From Dipteronia dyeriana (Eukaryota; Streptophyta; Magnoliopsida; Sapindales; Sapindaceae): a stretch of 64,000 nt of DNA. The stretch is taken from contig CM065300.1 of the NCBI GenBank assembly GCA_032871835.1, positions 111,721,088 to 111,785,087 on the forward strand, written 5' to 3'. Positions 22,870 through 34,375 of the stretch are shown here, piece after piece. Positions within the stretch are counted from its first letter, which is position 1; each line of letters starts with the position of its first letter. The notes beneath the pieces were generated by a model. The model did no database searches. It saw only the letters and a program-made list of their open reading frames with translations, and was not told the DNA's origin. The translations under genes and the position numbers were made by a program.

Positions 22870-23402
22870 TTTTTGTAGTTGTTTTAGCTTCCCGCGAAGC
22901 CCAGCAAACTAGGACCCCATCCCCTTCTACCGAATCATCCTAGGGAATCTTCTTGGCTACATCGGAGAAATGAGGACCAACCCTTTTAGCCACTGCTTCG
23001 TCTGCTCCTTCCCCATCACCTTCCCATATGAGATCTAAGATGGCTATTCTCATATCGCAAGGTGCTAAAGCTCTAAAACGAGGAGGGCCCGCTCTCCAGG
23101 TAGCTGATACGACCACCTTATCCCCCTCATCAATGGCCCTAACTACAATTGTTGTTTCTTCAGTCACATTACCCACTTCTTCAGCTGATCTATCTGTGTC
23201 CCAAGCAGTTTAGGCTTCAAAGGATCCTGAGGCTGGTATTCCTAAGATTCCCTCTACTCGCCCCCACCATCATTTGGGCTCAGTTGGTCAGGATGAAGTT
23301 TTAAAGCAGTTTGTCTCGTCTTGCCCTGGTGGCAAGCTTTCTAGGATGGTTTCCATCCTTGTGAACGTCCTGGTTACCATGAGGTCTGCCCTTCTTGCCG
23401 AG

Positions 23403-23472
23403 GTAGTCATCGCCTTTATTTTCTCTCGTAATAGCTTGATTTATCATTTCCTAACACGAATTCCCTTGGCAG
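23403..23472 (+). other. proposed intron 2 of the antisense ORF (70 bp)
   Basis: Donor GCCGAG/GTAGTC, acceptor CCCTTGGCAG/GCCTTC. The copy at 60430-61296 has the same two exon ends with a diverged GT-AG insert (60840-60906), which supports an intron. Confidence 0.6.
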
Positions 23473-24367
23473 GCCTTCAAATTTCAAGTTACCATGGGAC
23501 ACCAGGTAGCTTCTCTCCTATACTGGGCAGCTAGGGCTGAAGCTGAGGCTGAGCGAGCCATGGAATTACTGGCACGGGCACAAGCCTTGGTCCAGGAGAT
23601 GACCTCTAGCTAGAGGGGAATTGAAACATAACTGGCTGAGCATCAGTTCGACCACGAGAGGCTGAAGCGGTCTTTTGATCAAGAAACTCTTCAGCCTAAG
23701 CGACGAGCAATCCAATGGGATAACTTGAAGGAAAAGGTAAAGACACTGGATGCTGAGAACCAAGCTCTGTAGACCAAAGTTGCCAATCTTCAAGATGAAG
23801 TGGAAGCCTTCTTCCAGGTCACGGAAGCTCTCCTCCTTCCATTTGACCTCTCCATTATCGCTGGCTGGGATAGGGAAGAAATCTTGTCTCGGGCTGCAGT
23901 GATGCATCACCCCGATAATTATGAAGTGGGTCATTCTACTAGAGACGGAGCTGGGAAGTAGCCTAAAATACCAGATCTACTTCGTCCTATCCTGACCTTC
24001 CCAATGTCAGGTCTCAGAGAATCCTCTAGGAGGGTTCAACCCATGGAGCTAGAAGGAGGCCCTACCGAAGTCCGAAGTCTGAAGTCCCTCTAAGGTGCTT
24101 CCAAGGAAGGAGCCAACAGTAGGAGACATTATTCCAGAGTCAATGACTAACCTTCTTGATGCAACCATACCTTCTGAGGTCATGTCGGTGGTCAATAAGG
24201 TCTTGAAGGAGGACCCAGCTGAGCAACAGGCAATTGAGGGGCATCAATAGGAAGAGGTGGCAGAGGCGGCTATCCAGGATTAGCGATCACCAAAAAGAGA
24301 AGAAGGGGGCAAGGTTCATCCTGAAGGAGGGGGAGCTGGAGGAGATCAGGAGGATACAAAAGTTTGA

Positions 24368-24889
24368 ATCCATCTACTAACGGCTTATTCTGATTGCCCG
24401 GAAAGGGGGGTGGGCATCCCACGTTCCTTTATTGTTTATTTTTTTTTGTAGCCCAGAACCAGGGGTTGGGCTCCCTGTTTGATTGTTGTAGCCTTACCGA
24501 GGAATAGGCTCCCCATTTCATTAATGAAAATTAACTTTAGATATGGTTCGAATTTTTATTGGCATGTATTTGTTTCATTTCTGATTTTGATCTAGGTACA
24601 TCCTCTAAAGCAACTTGACTTAACTTGGAAAAGTAACAAGACTGGAAAACTGCTTCAGTGTGAAAGTAGATAGCTAGCTCGAGCCTTCAACTCTCAACAG
24701 AAAATTATAGCCTTTTTACTTTAGTTGATAGTCCCCTTGTGTGATCGAAGTCCAGTCCGTACCCGTCACAGTAAGCAACCACATGTACACAGAGAATTAG
24801 CCACCAGTAATAACTGGGACGTTAGAGTTTAAGTAAATGAGCTCTCCATTCTCAAGCCCCTCCAAGGGGTTATAGCCCGAATGGGGTAC
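24368..24889. other. region between antisense ORF and repeats
   Basis: No ORF. It contains poly-T near 24438 and AT-rich DNA around 24520-24720, then merges into the about 98-bp repeats. Probably the 3' untranslated region of the antisense ORF, by position only. Confidence 0.35.
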
Positions 24890-25330
24890 CAAAGATAACT
24901 ATCTAGACCCCTCTTAGGCTGGAGATCGGGATGGCTATCGTGCTCTTAAACTCTAGTCTTTATTGGGGGACGTAACCCAACCAAGGCATCAAGAGAGCTA
25001 TCTAGCTATTTCCTGGTCTTGAGATCTAGATGGCAACTATGCTCTTACAATCAAACTCTTCTCTGTGGTAGCCCGACCAAGGCGTCAGGAGGGTTATCTA
25101 GCTATTTTCTAGTCTTGAGATCTGGATGGCAGCTACGCTCTTACACTCAGACCCTTCTTGGGGGTGGTAGCCCGACCAAGGTATCATGAGGGCTATCTAG
25201 CTATTTCCTGGTCTTGAGATCTGGATGACAGCTATGCTATTACGCTTAGACCCTTCTTTGTCATGGGTAGTGCCCAGCTGATGCATTCAGAGATAGTGAG
25301 GGGGCTTCCCCGGCTAATCCCTGGTCTTGG
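24890..25330 (-). repeat. about 98-bp tandem repeats downstream of Tat pol
   Basis: Four to five diverged units, each with GCATCAGGAGGGCTATC, TAGCTATTTCCTGGTC, ATCTGGATGGCA and GTAGCCCGACCAAG. The same unit family stands next to the pol end at 53600-53925 (reverse) and at 43711-44215. It lies between the pol stop and the antisense ORF, a segment known to be repeat-rich and variable in Tat/Ogre elements. Confidence 0.75.
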
Positions 25331-25403
25331 GATGATAATGTCAAATTTACCATGTAGACCCAAATCACTGTAGAACATAGTTGAAGATGGAGAAAAAATA
25401 GGC

Positions 25404-25409
25404 TTTATT
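25404..25409 (-). terminator. poly(A) signal shortly after Tat pol
   Basis: Minus AATAAAGCC, 74 bp beyond the pol stop at 25483. The inverted pol fragment has the same ATCAATAAAGCCTAT at 53567, 77 bp past its stop. Confidence 0.45.
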
Positions 25410-25482
25410 GATAAAAAGATGGAGTACATTATTGATGGAGATTAAAAACTAGGTAGAGGTAGCCAGCTCACGGGTTCCCTTT

Positions 25483-25952
25483 TCAAGGGTAGAATTTTCT
25501 CAAGTGATCCACATTCCATGTATGATCATTGAGTCGGCCATTCATGTCCTCGAGCTTGTATGCCCTATTTCAGATCACCGCTTTTACTAAGTAAGGTCCT
25601 TCCCAGTTGGGCCCAGGACCCCGTCTGACCTCTTTCTGGAATTCAATGTCACTTTCCTAATAACTAGGTCCCCTTCCTTAAAGTTCTGGGCTTTAACCCT
25701 CCTGTTAAAATACCTAGCAATCCTGCTCTGGTAAATTGCTACCTTTTCTACTACTCGATATTGTTTTTCTTCTAAGAGATCTAGGCTTGCACTGAGCTTA
25801 TCCTCATTACTTCCTAGTTTAAAATGTTGAACTCTGAACGAGATCAGTTTGTGCTCAATGGGAAGTAACTCGTCAACCTCAAAGGCTAGGGAATAGGGTG
25901 TTTCCCCTGGTAGCAAATCTTCTCATAGTATGGTAAGCTCAGAGGACCTCGG
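25483..25952 (-). pseudogene. Tat-like pol, C-terminal part
   Basis: Continues the integrase of 33402-34375 across the copia insertion: VLxAYHT (x a stop), GETPYSLAFEVDELLP and LISFRVQHFKLGSNEDK, then RIARYFNRRVKAQNF, FKEGDLVIRKV and a degenerate GPTGKDL tail, ending at the TGA complementary to 25483-25485 after FYP. Stops and frame shifts are present (after VL, and in the final 100 codons). The tail fits the post-integrase GPY-type module of Ty3/gypsy elements. Confidence 0.8.
25948..25952. repeat. target-site duplication CTCGG (other copy 33402-33406)
   Basis: CTCGG precedes the copia end TGTAGGG at 25953 and follows the other end CCTAACA at 33401. It duplicates five bases of the Tat integrase gene. 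Confidence 0.9.
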
Positions 25953-27383
25953 TGTAGGGAAAAATGGGTTCAAAACGCAACGGAAGCGTGATAAAAATGA
26001 AATTAGGGTTTGCGTATAAATAAAATAAATTCCCTTTATGCAACGAGAACCTTAACTCTAGATTAATTGACGTATATAAAAGTATCGTACATTTTTCTCG
26101 TGACGATTGAACAAGTGCTGAATTGATTCCGTAAGATCTTCCAATCCAATTACAAACGTAAATGACCTTGGAGTGTAGGCTCCCTTACTTTTACTGTATA
26201 CCTGAGGATGCAGACAAAACAAAATCTTTTCTTTGTTAATTACAAATATCCTTCAAGAGAAAAAATCCAAGAATGTCCGGTCACTTCAGAATTATCAATC
26301 AATTTGATTGAAACCTGCGTGAACCTTGATTTGATGTTATACACAAAACCCTTTTGATGTTAAGGATATTAGTATATTATCGAAAACAAAAACGTTCCCT
26401 TTTTTTCTCTACTTGGCCAAATTCACACACTATTGTTTAGTCTAGAGTAAAATCAGATTTTTCTCCCTGAAAATTCCTATAGTGGCCGAATTCTTCACTA
26501 AGAAAAATAGGACTGGCCAAAATTCACCTCTAATTGCCTTAGGGTTGGCCGAATTTCTCATACTCATATATATAGGATCATAAATCTTTTCCTAAGAAGG
26601 ATTTACTTGGTTGGCAAGAATTCTTTCCTTAGGTGGATTTATTTGGTAGTTAAGAATCCTTATCTAAAAGAAGAATTCTACCACTAAGTAGTTTTACTTG
26701 GTGACCAAGAATCCTTTTCCAAAAAGAATTCTTTCCTACACCAAGACTCCTAATCCAACTCAATAGTGTATTTGTAACAATATTAAAGACTTCCTAATTT
26801 GATTAGATAAATAATTCATTTTATTTATCTACTTATCAAATATAGTCTTTAACATTGGTATAGTTTTAGGAGACCATCTCCTACTAAGAAAAAGATTTTG
26901 ACTTTTAATTAAATAATTAGTTAATAATCATATTAATTAATTTCTATTTAATTAAATAATAAAATAAAAAAAATATATTTAAGCTATTCACAATAGCCTT
27001 TGCCGCCCATACCAAATATATGGGCCATATATTATTTTTCTTATTTTATTAAATCCATTGGATCTTAATAAACAGTCCACCTGTGAACTGGACCTATTCT
27101 TAAAAAAAGAAACAAGTTCTCATACCTTAATACAATTCTAGATGGACCCCTAAATTGGTCCGGTAGAATATATCAAGTGATCCATGCAATTTCGTGTGTA
27201 TTGGGGATCTTGGAGGGCTATTTAAATATAAGCTCTAATAAACACAACCCAATCACAATCAACAAATGATTCACTTAGGTCTGATCTATTTAATTTTAGT
27301 TCATTCCACTAAAGAACTAAAATTGAACTCTTAAATAAAGATAGAATAAGTTGATGTCACTCACTCATACCCTATACAACCTT
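25953..27383 (-). repeat. 3' LTR remnant of C1 copy b
   Basis: Follows the C1 LTR from its CCCTACA end up to the CCCTAGACAACC block, then switches to RNase H. About 0.8-0.9 kb, including the LTR start, is missing. Confidence 0.85.
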
Positions 27384-30310
27384 TTGGTAATCGTCACATC
27401 ACCCCTATGCGTAATTTCCCTTAAAAGATGATACTTTCTTTCAATATGTTTCCCTCTCTTATGACTTCTTGGTTCTCTCGAATTATCCACTGCTCCACTA
27501 TTGTCACAATAGATAGTGATCTCCTTATTTACATTAGGAACCACTTCCAAGTCAATCAGGAATTGGCGGAGCCAGACAACCTCTTTAGCAGCCTCGCATG
27601 CGGCAACATACTCGGCTTCCATGGTGGAATCGACAATACAAGATTGCTTGATACTCCTCCATATAACTGCCCCTCCTCCAATAGTAAACACAGATCCTGA
27701 TGTTGATCTACTAGAGTCAGAATCTGACTTAAAATCAGAATCTGTATACCCAATGGGAATAAAATCCCCTCTAGACTATACAAGCATATAATCTTTTGTT
27801 CTCCTAAGATACTTGAAAATATGCTTGACTGCCGTCCAGTGATCAGGACCAGGCTTCGATTGAAACCTGTTAACTATGCCCACAGCAAAACAAATATCTG
27901 GTCTAGTACAGAGCATTACGTACATGAGACTTCCAACTGCCGAAGCATATGGAATCCTTCTCATGGATTGTTCTTTATGCTCATTCTTAGGAGCTTGTTC
28001 CTTAGAAAGTTTGATTCCATGTCTGAAAGGTAACATAGCTTTCTTGGAATCTTGCATGGAAAACCTAGACAAGCTATTATTTATGTATGAAGCTTGGGAT
28101 AATGCAATCATTCTATTCTTTCTATACCTTATGACTTGGATACTAAGAACATAACTTGCTTCTCCTAAATCTTTCATATCAAATTGTTTAGCTAACCATT
28201 CTTTTATTGATGTCAATATAGCTACATCGTTTTCGATAAGTAGTATATCATCAACGTAAAGAACTAGGAAACCCAACTTGTCGCCTTTAATCCTTTGTAT
28301 ACACAGGGTTCATCAAGGTTTTGAATAAATCAAAAACCTTTTACAACTTGATTGAACCTTATGTTCCAGGATCTGGATGCTTGCTTAAATCCATATATGG
28401 ATTTTTACAACTTTCATATCTTTTCCTCTTGGCCATTTTGAATGAATCCTTTTTGTTGCACCATATAGATGCTTTCATCAAGACATCCATTAAGGAAAGA
28501 TGTCTTGACGTCCATTTGCCAAATCTCTAGGCCTAGAGATGCCGCAATGGATAAGAGTATTCTAATAGATTAAAGCATGGCCACAAGAGAGAAGGTTTCT
28601 TCATAATCGATACCTTCCTTCTATGTATAACCTTTAGCTACCAATCTAGCTTTAAAGGTTTCCACCTTACAATCCATTCCTCTTTTCCTCTTGTATACCC
28701 ACATGCACCCGATGGGTTTTATCCCTTTAGGCAAATCTACAAGAGACCAGACTTTGTTTTTGAACATAGATTCAATTTTGTATTGCATTTCCTTTTGCCA
28801 ATGGCGACAATCAACATCTTCCATTGCTTCCTTATACGTACAAGGATCATTGTCGTTCGGAAGATTCTTTACAAATCCTCCTAAATCGATGTATCTCTCG
28901 GGTTGTCTAACAACCCTCCCACTACGATGAGGTATGGTAGATTGTTGATCTTGTGTTGGTATGGAACTTACAATTGGGTTTGGTTACGAAACCTCTTGTG
29001 GAATTGTATCTCCTTAAAAGCTCATTTAGGACAATAATACTTTTAGGCAAAAAATTATTCATATAGTCCTCTTCTAGAAATTTGCATTTGTCAAAACAAA
29101 TTATTTAAGATCTGAAGGACTATAAAAATAATATCCTTTTGTTCCTTTTGGATACCCTACAAATATGCATGTTTCTGAACGGGACTCTATCTTTTATGTC
29201 TTTCCTTTTAACACGTGCGCAGGACATCCAAATATTCGAAAGTGTTGTAAACTAGGCTTTCGCCTGGTCCACAACTCATGCGGAGTTTTAGGAACCGACT
29301 TAGATGGTACATCGTTTAGAATATACATGGTAGTTTGTAAAGCATATCCCAAAAAAGAACTAACGAGCGTTGAATAACTCAACATAGACCTAACCATGTC
29401 TAAAAGAGTTCTATTTCTCCTTTCTGCCACCCCATTTTGTTGAGGTGTGCCTGGTGTAGAAAACTGAGAAATTATTCCATTATCAATAAGATATTGCTGA
29501 AACTCACCAAATAGATATTCTCTACCACGATCGGACCTCAAGATTTTTATACGTTTCTCAAGCTAATTTTCTACTTCAGCTTTAAATACTTTAAACATAT
29601 CAAAAGCATCCGACTTATGTCTCTTGAGATACGCATAGCCAAATCTTGAGTGATCATCCGTGAAAGTGATGAAGTACACATATCCACCTCTAGCTTGAAT
29701 GCTCATAGGCCCACACACATCAGTGTGTATCAATCCTAAATATTCGATGGCTCTTGTGCCTTTGGTCGTAAACGACCTTTTGGTCATTTTGCCTTCCAAA
29801 TAAGATTCACAAGTTGGTAGATCATCAACCTTTAAGTCACTTAGAGGTCCGTCACATACCAATCTTTTAATCCTATTAAGGTTGATATGACCTAAGCGCA
29901 AATGCCATAGGTAGGTTTCATCTTTTGATAATTTTACTCTTCTATGATTAGGTTCCATTGATTCCGTGTCTAACTAGTGAGAGATATTTCCAAGCAAATA
30001 GAATAAACCGTTTTCCAATGTACCTTCGCAAATAATTTTTTCATTCTTACTAATTATAAAAGCTTTATTAAAAGTAACCGAATAACCAAATTTATTTAAA
30101 CAAGAAACTGAAATTAAATTCCTCTTGAATTGAAGTACATAATAAACGTCTATTAAATCTAAATGCCTACTAGAATCTAAATTGATTCTAATATCTCCCA
30201 CTACACAAGTAGACGCCAACGCTCCATTGCCAAAATACAAGTTGAATTCATTCTTATTCAGTCTATTTTTTTAACCCTTTTAACCACAAAGGAAACACTT
30301 CCCTTTTATC
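27384..30310 (-). pseudogene. copia pol remnant of C1 copy b
   Basis: Reading leftwards: pre-integrase with LGN-like FGNGALASTCVVG and RNLISVSCLNKFG (30240-29974); integrase with HINLNRIKRLVC, HTDVCGPMSI, an Asp within the MRSDRGREYL segment, NGVAERRNRTLLDM and GKTP-type C-terminus (29958-29194); RT with KARLVAKGYT (28640) and LYVDDILLIEND with the catalytic site at 28258-28247; thumb SLMYVMLCTRPD (about 27910); RNase H with MEAEYVAACEAAKE and YCDNSGAVDN (27691-27384), truncated before its C-terminus. Many stops. No protease motif. Confidence 0.87.
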
Positions 30311-30735
30311 TTGGTTACTTTGTTGGTCTCCTTCTAAGAAGGCCTTAGTTGCTTTTTCCTCTGATGTTTATTGACCTTCTAACGGGTCTTAACAGTAGCA
30401 ACTTTACCAGCCATATGAATCCCTGTCTAGAGACATCATAATAATAGGCAGCATTCTCCATTCCTCCATGTTGCTGTTGCAACACATTGAAGATGATGGC
30501 CATAATGTAATGTACATTTGGCCACCTCATCTAAAGACTTCCACTACTGATACTCATCTCTTTGCTTCTGAGTAGATTCATTAGTTTGGCGGTTAAGGAA
30601 TATACAGAATGAACTTATACTTGTCAACTTGCAACAACAACCCAATATTCCTTTTTCTATGTGACATAATTATAATCAGTTAAAGTATTATCTTTTAGGA
30701 TATAGATTAGGAATGGGATCATGATTTCTTTTTAA
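30311..30735 (-). pseudogene. copia gag remnant with central deletion
   Basis: Keeps the gag start region and, after an abrupt join (TGTCTCTAGACAGGG to ATTCATATGG), its C-terminal tail. The middle, about 310 bp in copy a, is missing with the same breakpoint as in copy c. Confidence 0.7.
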
Positions 30736-31229
30736 TAACAAAAAATTATATAAGTAAACAATCATGATATAACACTTTTTAATATTTATCTTGAATTAAA
30801 TGAAATAATTCAACCAAAAAAATTCAATGGTGATCAAACACCTATTAATGTCACGCCTCATTTGGGAGTTCACAATATTTACTAGTTGGACTAGGTCCCA
30901 CCTAATTGTAAACATAACAACCAACGTTTTCAATTTTAACCTTGTGAATTTATTAACAAGAACTCTTGGGAGGATATTAATAAAATCACATTGAGTGTGT
31001 TACAAAGTTATCGACCTTCAATATAATCCATCACGAATATCCCTCCTTTGGGAGTAGATATCGTTTGGGCTAATTGTCTAGTCTATCCTTGTAAGGAAGT
31101 ATCTTGCTAAATTCCATTCATGAATACCTCTTGGGAGGTTATTCACAAAACATAAAGCTCAACTAAACTTGGAGGCCGTAGGTGTTCAAAAACACCTTCT
31201 CCCACTCAATTGTATAATGCGTGTGATTG
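30736..31229 (-). other. leader remnant of C1 copy b
   Basis: Matches the leader of copy a (about 7250-7745). It stops near 31229, where LTR sequence GTGACGATTGAACAAGC begins. The primer site, the inner leader and the first 150 or so LTR bases are deleted. Confidence 0.75.
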
Positions 31230-33401
31230 GTGACGATTGAACAAGCACCGAATTTATTCCGCAAGATCTTCCAATCCAATCACGAACGTGAATCACCTTG
31301 GAGTGTGGGATCCCTTACTTTTTATTGTATACCTGAGAATGGAAACAAAGCAAAATATTTTCCTTGTTAGTTACAAATATCCTCCAAGCGAAAAATCCAA
31401 CAACGTCTGGTCACTTGTGAATTATCAATCAATTTGATTGAAACTCACATGAACCTTGATTCGATGTTGTACACAAAACCCTTTTGATGTAAAGGATATT
31501 AGTATACTATCGAAAACAAAAACGTTCCTCTTTTTTCTCTACTTGGCTGAATTCACACACTATTGTTTAGAGATGATGGAATTTTGTCTAGAGTAAAATC
31601 AGATTTTTCTCCCTCAAAATTCCTATGATGGCCGAATTCTTCACTAAGAAAAATAGGGCTGGCCAAAATTCACCTTTAATTGCCTTAGGGTTGGCCGAAT
31701 TTCTCATATTCATTTATACAGGATCATAAATCCTTTCCTAAGAAGGATTTACTTGATTGGCAAGAATCCTTTCCTTAGGTGGATTTATTTGGTAGTTAAG
31801 AATCCATATCTAAAACAATAATTCTACCACTAAGTAGTTTTACTTGGTGACTAAGATCCTTTTCCAAAAAGAATTCATTCCTACACCAAGACTCCTAATC
31901 CAACTCAATAGTGTATTTGTAACCATATTAAAGACTTCCTAATTTGATTAGATAAATAATTTCTTTTATTTATCTACTTATAAAATATAGTCTTTAACAT
32001 TAACTATATTACCAACAATAGTATAGTTTTAGGAGACCATCACCTACTAGGAATTTTTTTTTCACTTTTAATTAAATAATTAATTAATCAACAAATTAAC
32101 TAATTTCTATTTAATTAAATAATAAAATAAAAATAATATATTTAAGCTATTCACAATAGCCTTTGCCGCCCATATCAAATACAAGGACCATATATTATTT
32201 TTCTTATTTTATTAAATCAATTAGACCTTAATAAAAAGTCCACAAGTGAACTAGACCTATTCTTAAAATAAGAAACAAGTTCTCATGCCTTAATACAATT
32301 CAAGATGGACCCCTAAATTGGTCCGGTAGAATTTATCAAGTGATCCATGCCAGTTCGTGTGGATTGGGGATCTTGGCGGGCTATCTAAATTTAAACTCTA
32401 ATAGACACAACCCAATCACAATCAACAAATGATTCACTTAGGTTCGATCTATTTAATTTTATTTCATTCCACTAAAGAACTAAAATTGAACTCTTAAATA
32501 AAGATAGAATAAGTTGATATCACTCACTCATACCCTTGACGACCTTATTGGAGAAAAGTGTATCCTCGTAAAGAATACTAGTAACCGCCAAGAGCTCATA
32601 GACCGTCTATAGCTCTCCAAGTTACCATATTTACTCGTATGACCACATTTTGAACTTGGATATTTTGACTTGTCCAAAAGCCATGTTTCAATAGACACTA
32701 TTAAAAACTTAACGTTAAGATTTAAAATCCAATACCTCAAAACATCCATATGATGGTATTCTACTCTCATTTAATAAACGGAGCCACGATGTCCATATCA
32801 ATAAATGAAGTCCTCCATCGATTAACAAATGAATACCACCAAACTATCGAGGATAGACTATGCTATATAATCGTACTCATTGATAGCTCAAATGATAACA
32901 CTTGTAACCATAAGTCCATCATTTATCTCAGGATTGAGAAAGACTCTCCGATTGTCTTCAAATGAAAACTTTTATCCATTGACGGTTCTAGATAAAGTAC
33001 TTCATTTTGATCCTATTCAATGCACCCAGTGCACTACATTCTTTTGCCCTAAGACACCAGACTTTGATGATTTTAGACTCATCATAACACATTTGATCCC
33101 ACTCAAATGCTAGCAAAAGAATCTACAACTTTGACAAGATAAACGCGCCCAACCTTTTATCTTAAGTTGTGAAGATTATTCAATACTAACTAAAGAATTG
33201 TGTCTACCTCATACATATCTAGATGTATGAACAATTCTTCTTTTTCTCATAGTCTTTTGACCTTATGATTATTTACTTTTGATAATTATAATAATTAAAC
33301 TATAAAGGCTATAAGATTTGTTGAACTAGAAATCACTTTTTTTATATGAAAAGATTGTTAATTACAATATTACACTCTTGCTATCGAGCATATTCCTAAC
33401 A
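31230..33401 (-). repeat. 5' LTR remnant of C1 copy b
   Basis: Follows the C1 LTR from GTGACGATTG to the outer terminus CCTAACA. It contains the 36-bp repeats (31727-31880) and the conserved overlapping frames (32528-32965). Confidence 0.87.
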
Positions 33402-34375
33402 CTCGGGAAGCTCCTACAGCTTCTTTATAGTCTTATTAGTGGATTCCACCAGCCGGTTAGTCTGAGGGTGGGCCACTGAAGAGAACTCAAGGTCGATTCC
33501 CAAGCCCTCGCAAAAGTCTTTGAACTGGCCATTATCAAACTGCTTACCGAGGTCAGCTATATTGGTAAGAGGGGTTCCAAACCTGTAAACTACATTATTT
33601 TTAGTGAATCATATTGTATTTGCTTCTGATATTTGGGAAAGCAGTCCAGCTTCGACCAACCTTGTGAAATAGTCAGTTCCTCCAATAGCATGCTTGGCTT
33701 GACCAGGAGCAGTAGGAAGCAGCCCGAGCAAGTCGACTCCCTACATAGCAAAGGGGTATGGTGAGCTAAGGGATGACAATCGCTCCGGCAATAGGTGACT
33801 CAAGTTTACGGTCTTCTGGCATGCTTCGCATGATCGTACTAAGTTATTTGCATCATGATGGATTGTTGGCCAATAATACCCCATGCGGAGTACCTGATAT
33901 GCCAAAGCCTCCATACCAATATGGTTCCCCTATTCTTCTGAATTAACCTCTCTCAATGCCTATCTGGCATCTTCAAAATGTAAACATCAAAGTAAAGGAA
34001 GGGATCTGCCACTCCTATATAAATGCCCCTCCACCAAGCAATATTGGACTGAGAGTCTCTTAACTCTCCTAGCTTGGTCGGGCTCCCTGGGGAGCCTTTT
34101 TTCTTGGAGATAATCCACTATTGGGTCCATCCAGTATGGTCGCTGATCCAAGGTATAAGTCTCATTACTTGCTGTTGTGATTGGAAGGGGGATCATTTGG
34201 AGAGGGACTCCCTATGATAAGGTCTGACCGCCATTCGCAGCTATCTTGGCTAAGATGTCTGCTCGATGATTCTGCTGTCGAGGTATCTGCTCAATCCCAA
34301 AACCTTTGAATTTGCTCTTAAGCTGTTGAACTAGCTTCAGGTAGGTAATCATGTTATCCCCATTTGTTGATTATC
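33402..34375 (-). pseudogene. Tat-like pol: RNase H end and integrase
   Basis: Reads on minus from a RNase H tail (LVQQLKSKFKGFGIEQIP, then RADILAKIAANGG) through TLDQRPYWMDPIVDYL to the zinc domain (GNHIGMEALAYQVL, YYWPTIH, RSCEACQ). The integrase core follows: Asp in GVDLLGLLP, Asp in NIADLGKQFDNGQF, Glu in NRLVESTNKTIKKL. H-H-C-C and all three acidic residues are visible. Stops and shifts break the frame. The gene is cut at 33406 by copia copy b and continues at 25952. The right edge near 34375 joins an unrelated element. Confidence 0.82.

Larger units (their letters stand above)
21800..24367 (+). pseudogene. antisense ORF with two apparent introns (gypsy-type transposon domain plus coiled coil)
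   Basis: Start ATG 21800 (MSNSSDSIEGMV), stop TGA 24365. Exon 1 holds FRVILDSTVDPQSI, RDKYGIPKGVTLTV, then LPIHLEAFENGIRLPL, RRALNALQL and, further on, KNKLNFIIPGASRKDP and NYLNPRFPT, matching the copy at 1-985. Its LPIH...LPLLP block resembles Pfam PF04195 (from memory). GT-AG introns are proposed at 22797-22869 and 23403-23472; removing the second joins ALLAE to AFKFQVTMGHQV in frame. Then comes a glutamate/lysine/leucine-rich coiled coil (ARAEAEAERAMELLARAQAL) and ALLLPFDLSIIAGWDREE. In-frame stops (21836, 22341 and 23611, for example) make this copy dead. It runs opposite to the element's LTR and pol. Function unknown. Confidence 0.72.
25953..33401 (-). mobile_element. Ty1/copia element of family C1, copy b
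   Basis: Outer ends TGTAGGG (25953) and CCTAACA (33401) are intact and flanked by the CTCGG duplication, yet both LTR-internal junctions are lost. The 3' LTR (left) is joined directly to RNase H near 27383, and the leader is joined to the inside of the 5' LTR near 31230, so the polypurine tract and the primer site are both gone. It carries the family-wide protease deletion and the gag deletion shared with copy c. 7449 bp. Confidence 0.9.
20217..34375 (-). mobile_element. Tat-like Ty3/gypsy element, 3' half, split by a C1 copia insertion
   Basis: On minus the order is RNase H end and integrase (34375-33402), copia insertion (33401-25953, with CTCGG duplicated on both sides), pol C-terminus to stop 25483, poly(A) signal, about 98-bp repeats (25330-24890), an ORF running the opposite way (21800-24367), a polypurine tract and a 3' LTR (21412-20217). 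Integrase resumes in register across the insertion, which shows that both parts are one element. The 5' LTR, gag, protease and RT are missing from the window, and the right edge is replaced by another element near 34375. Confidence 0.85.
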
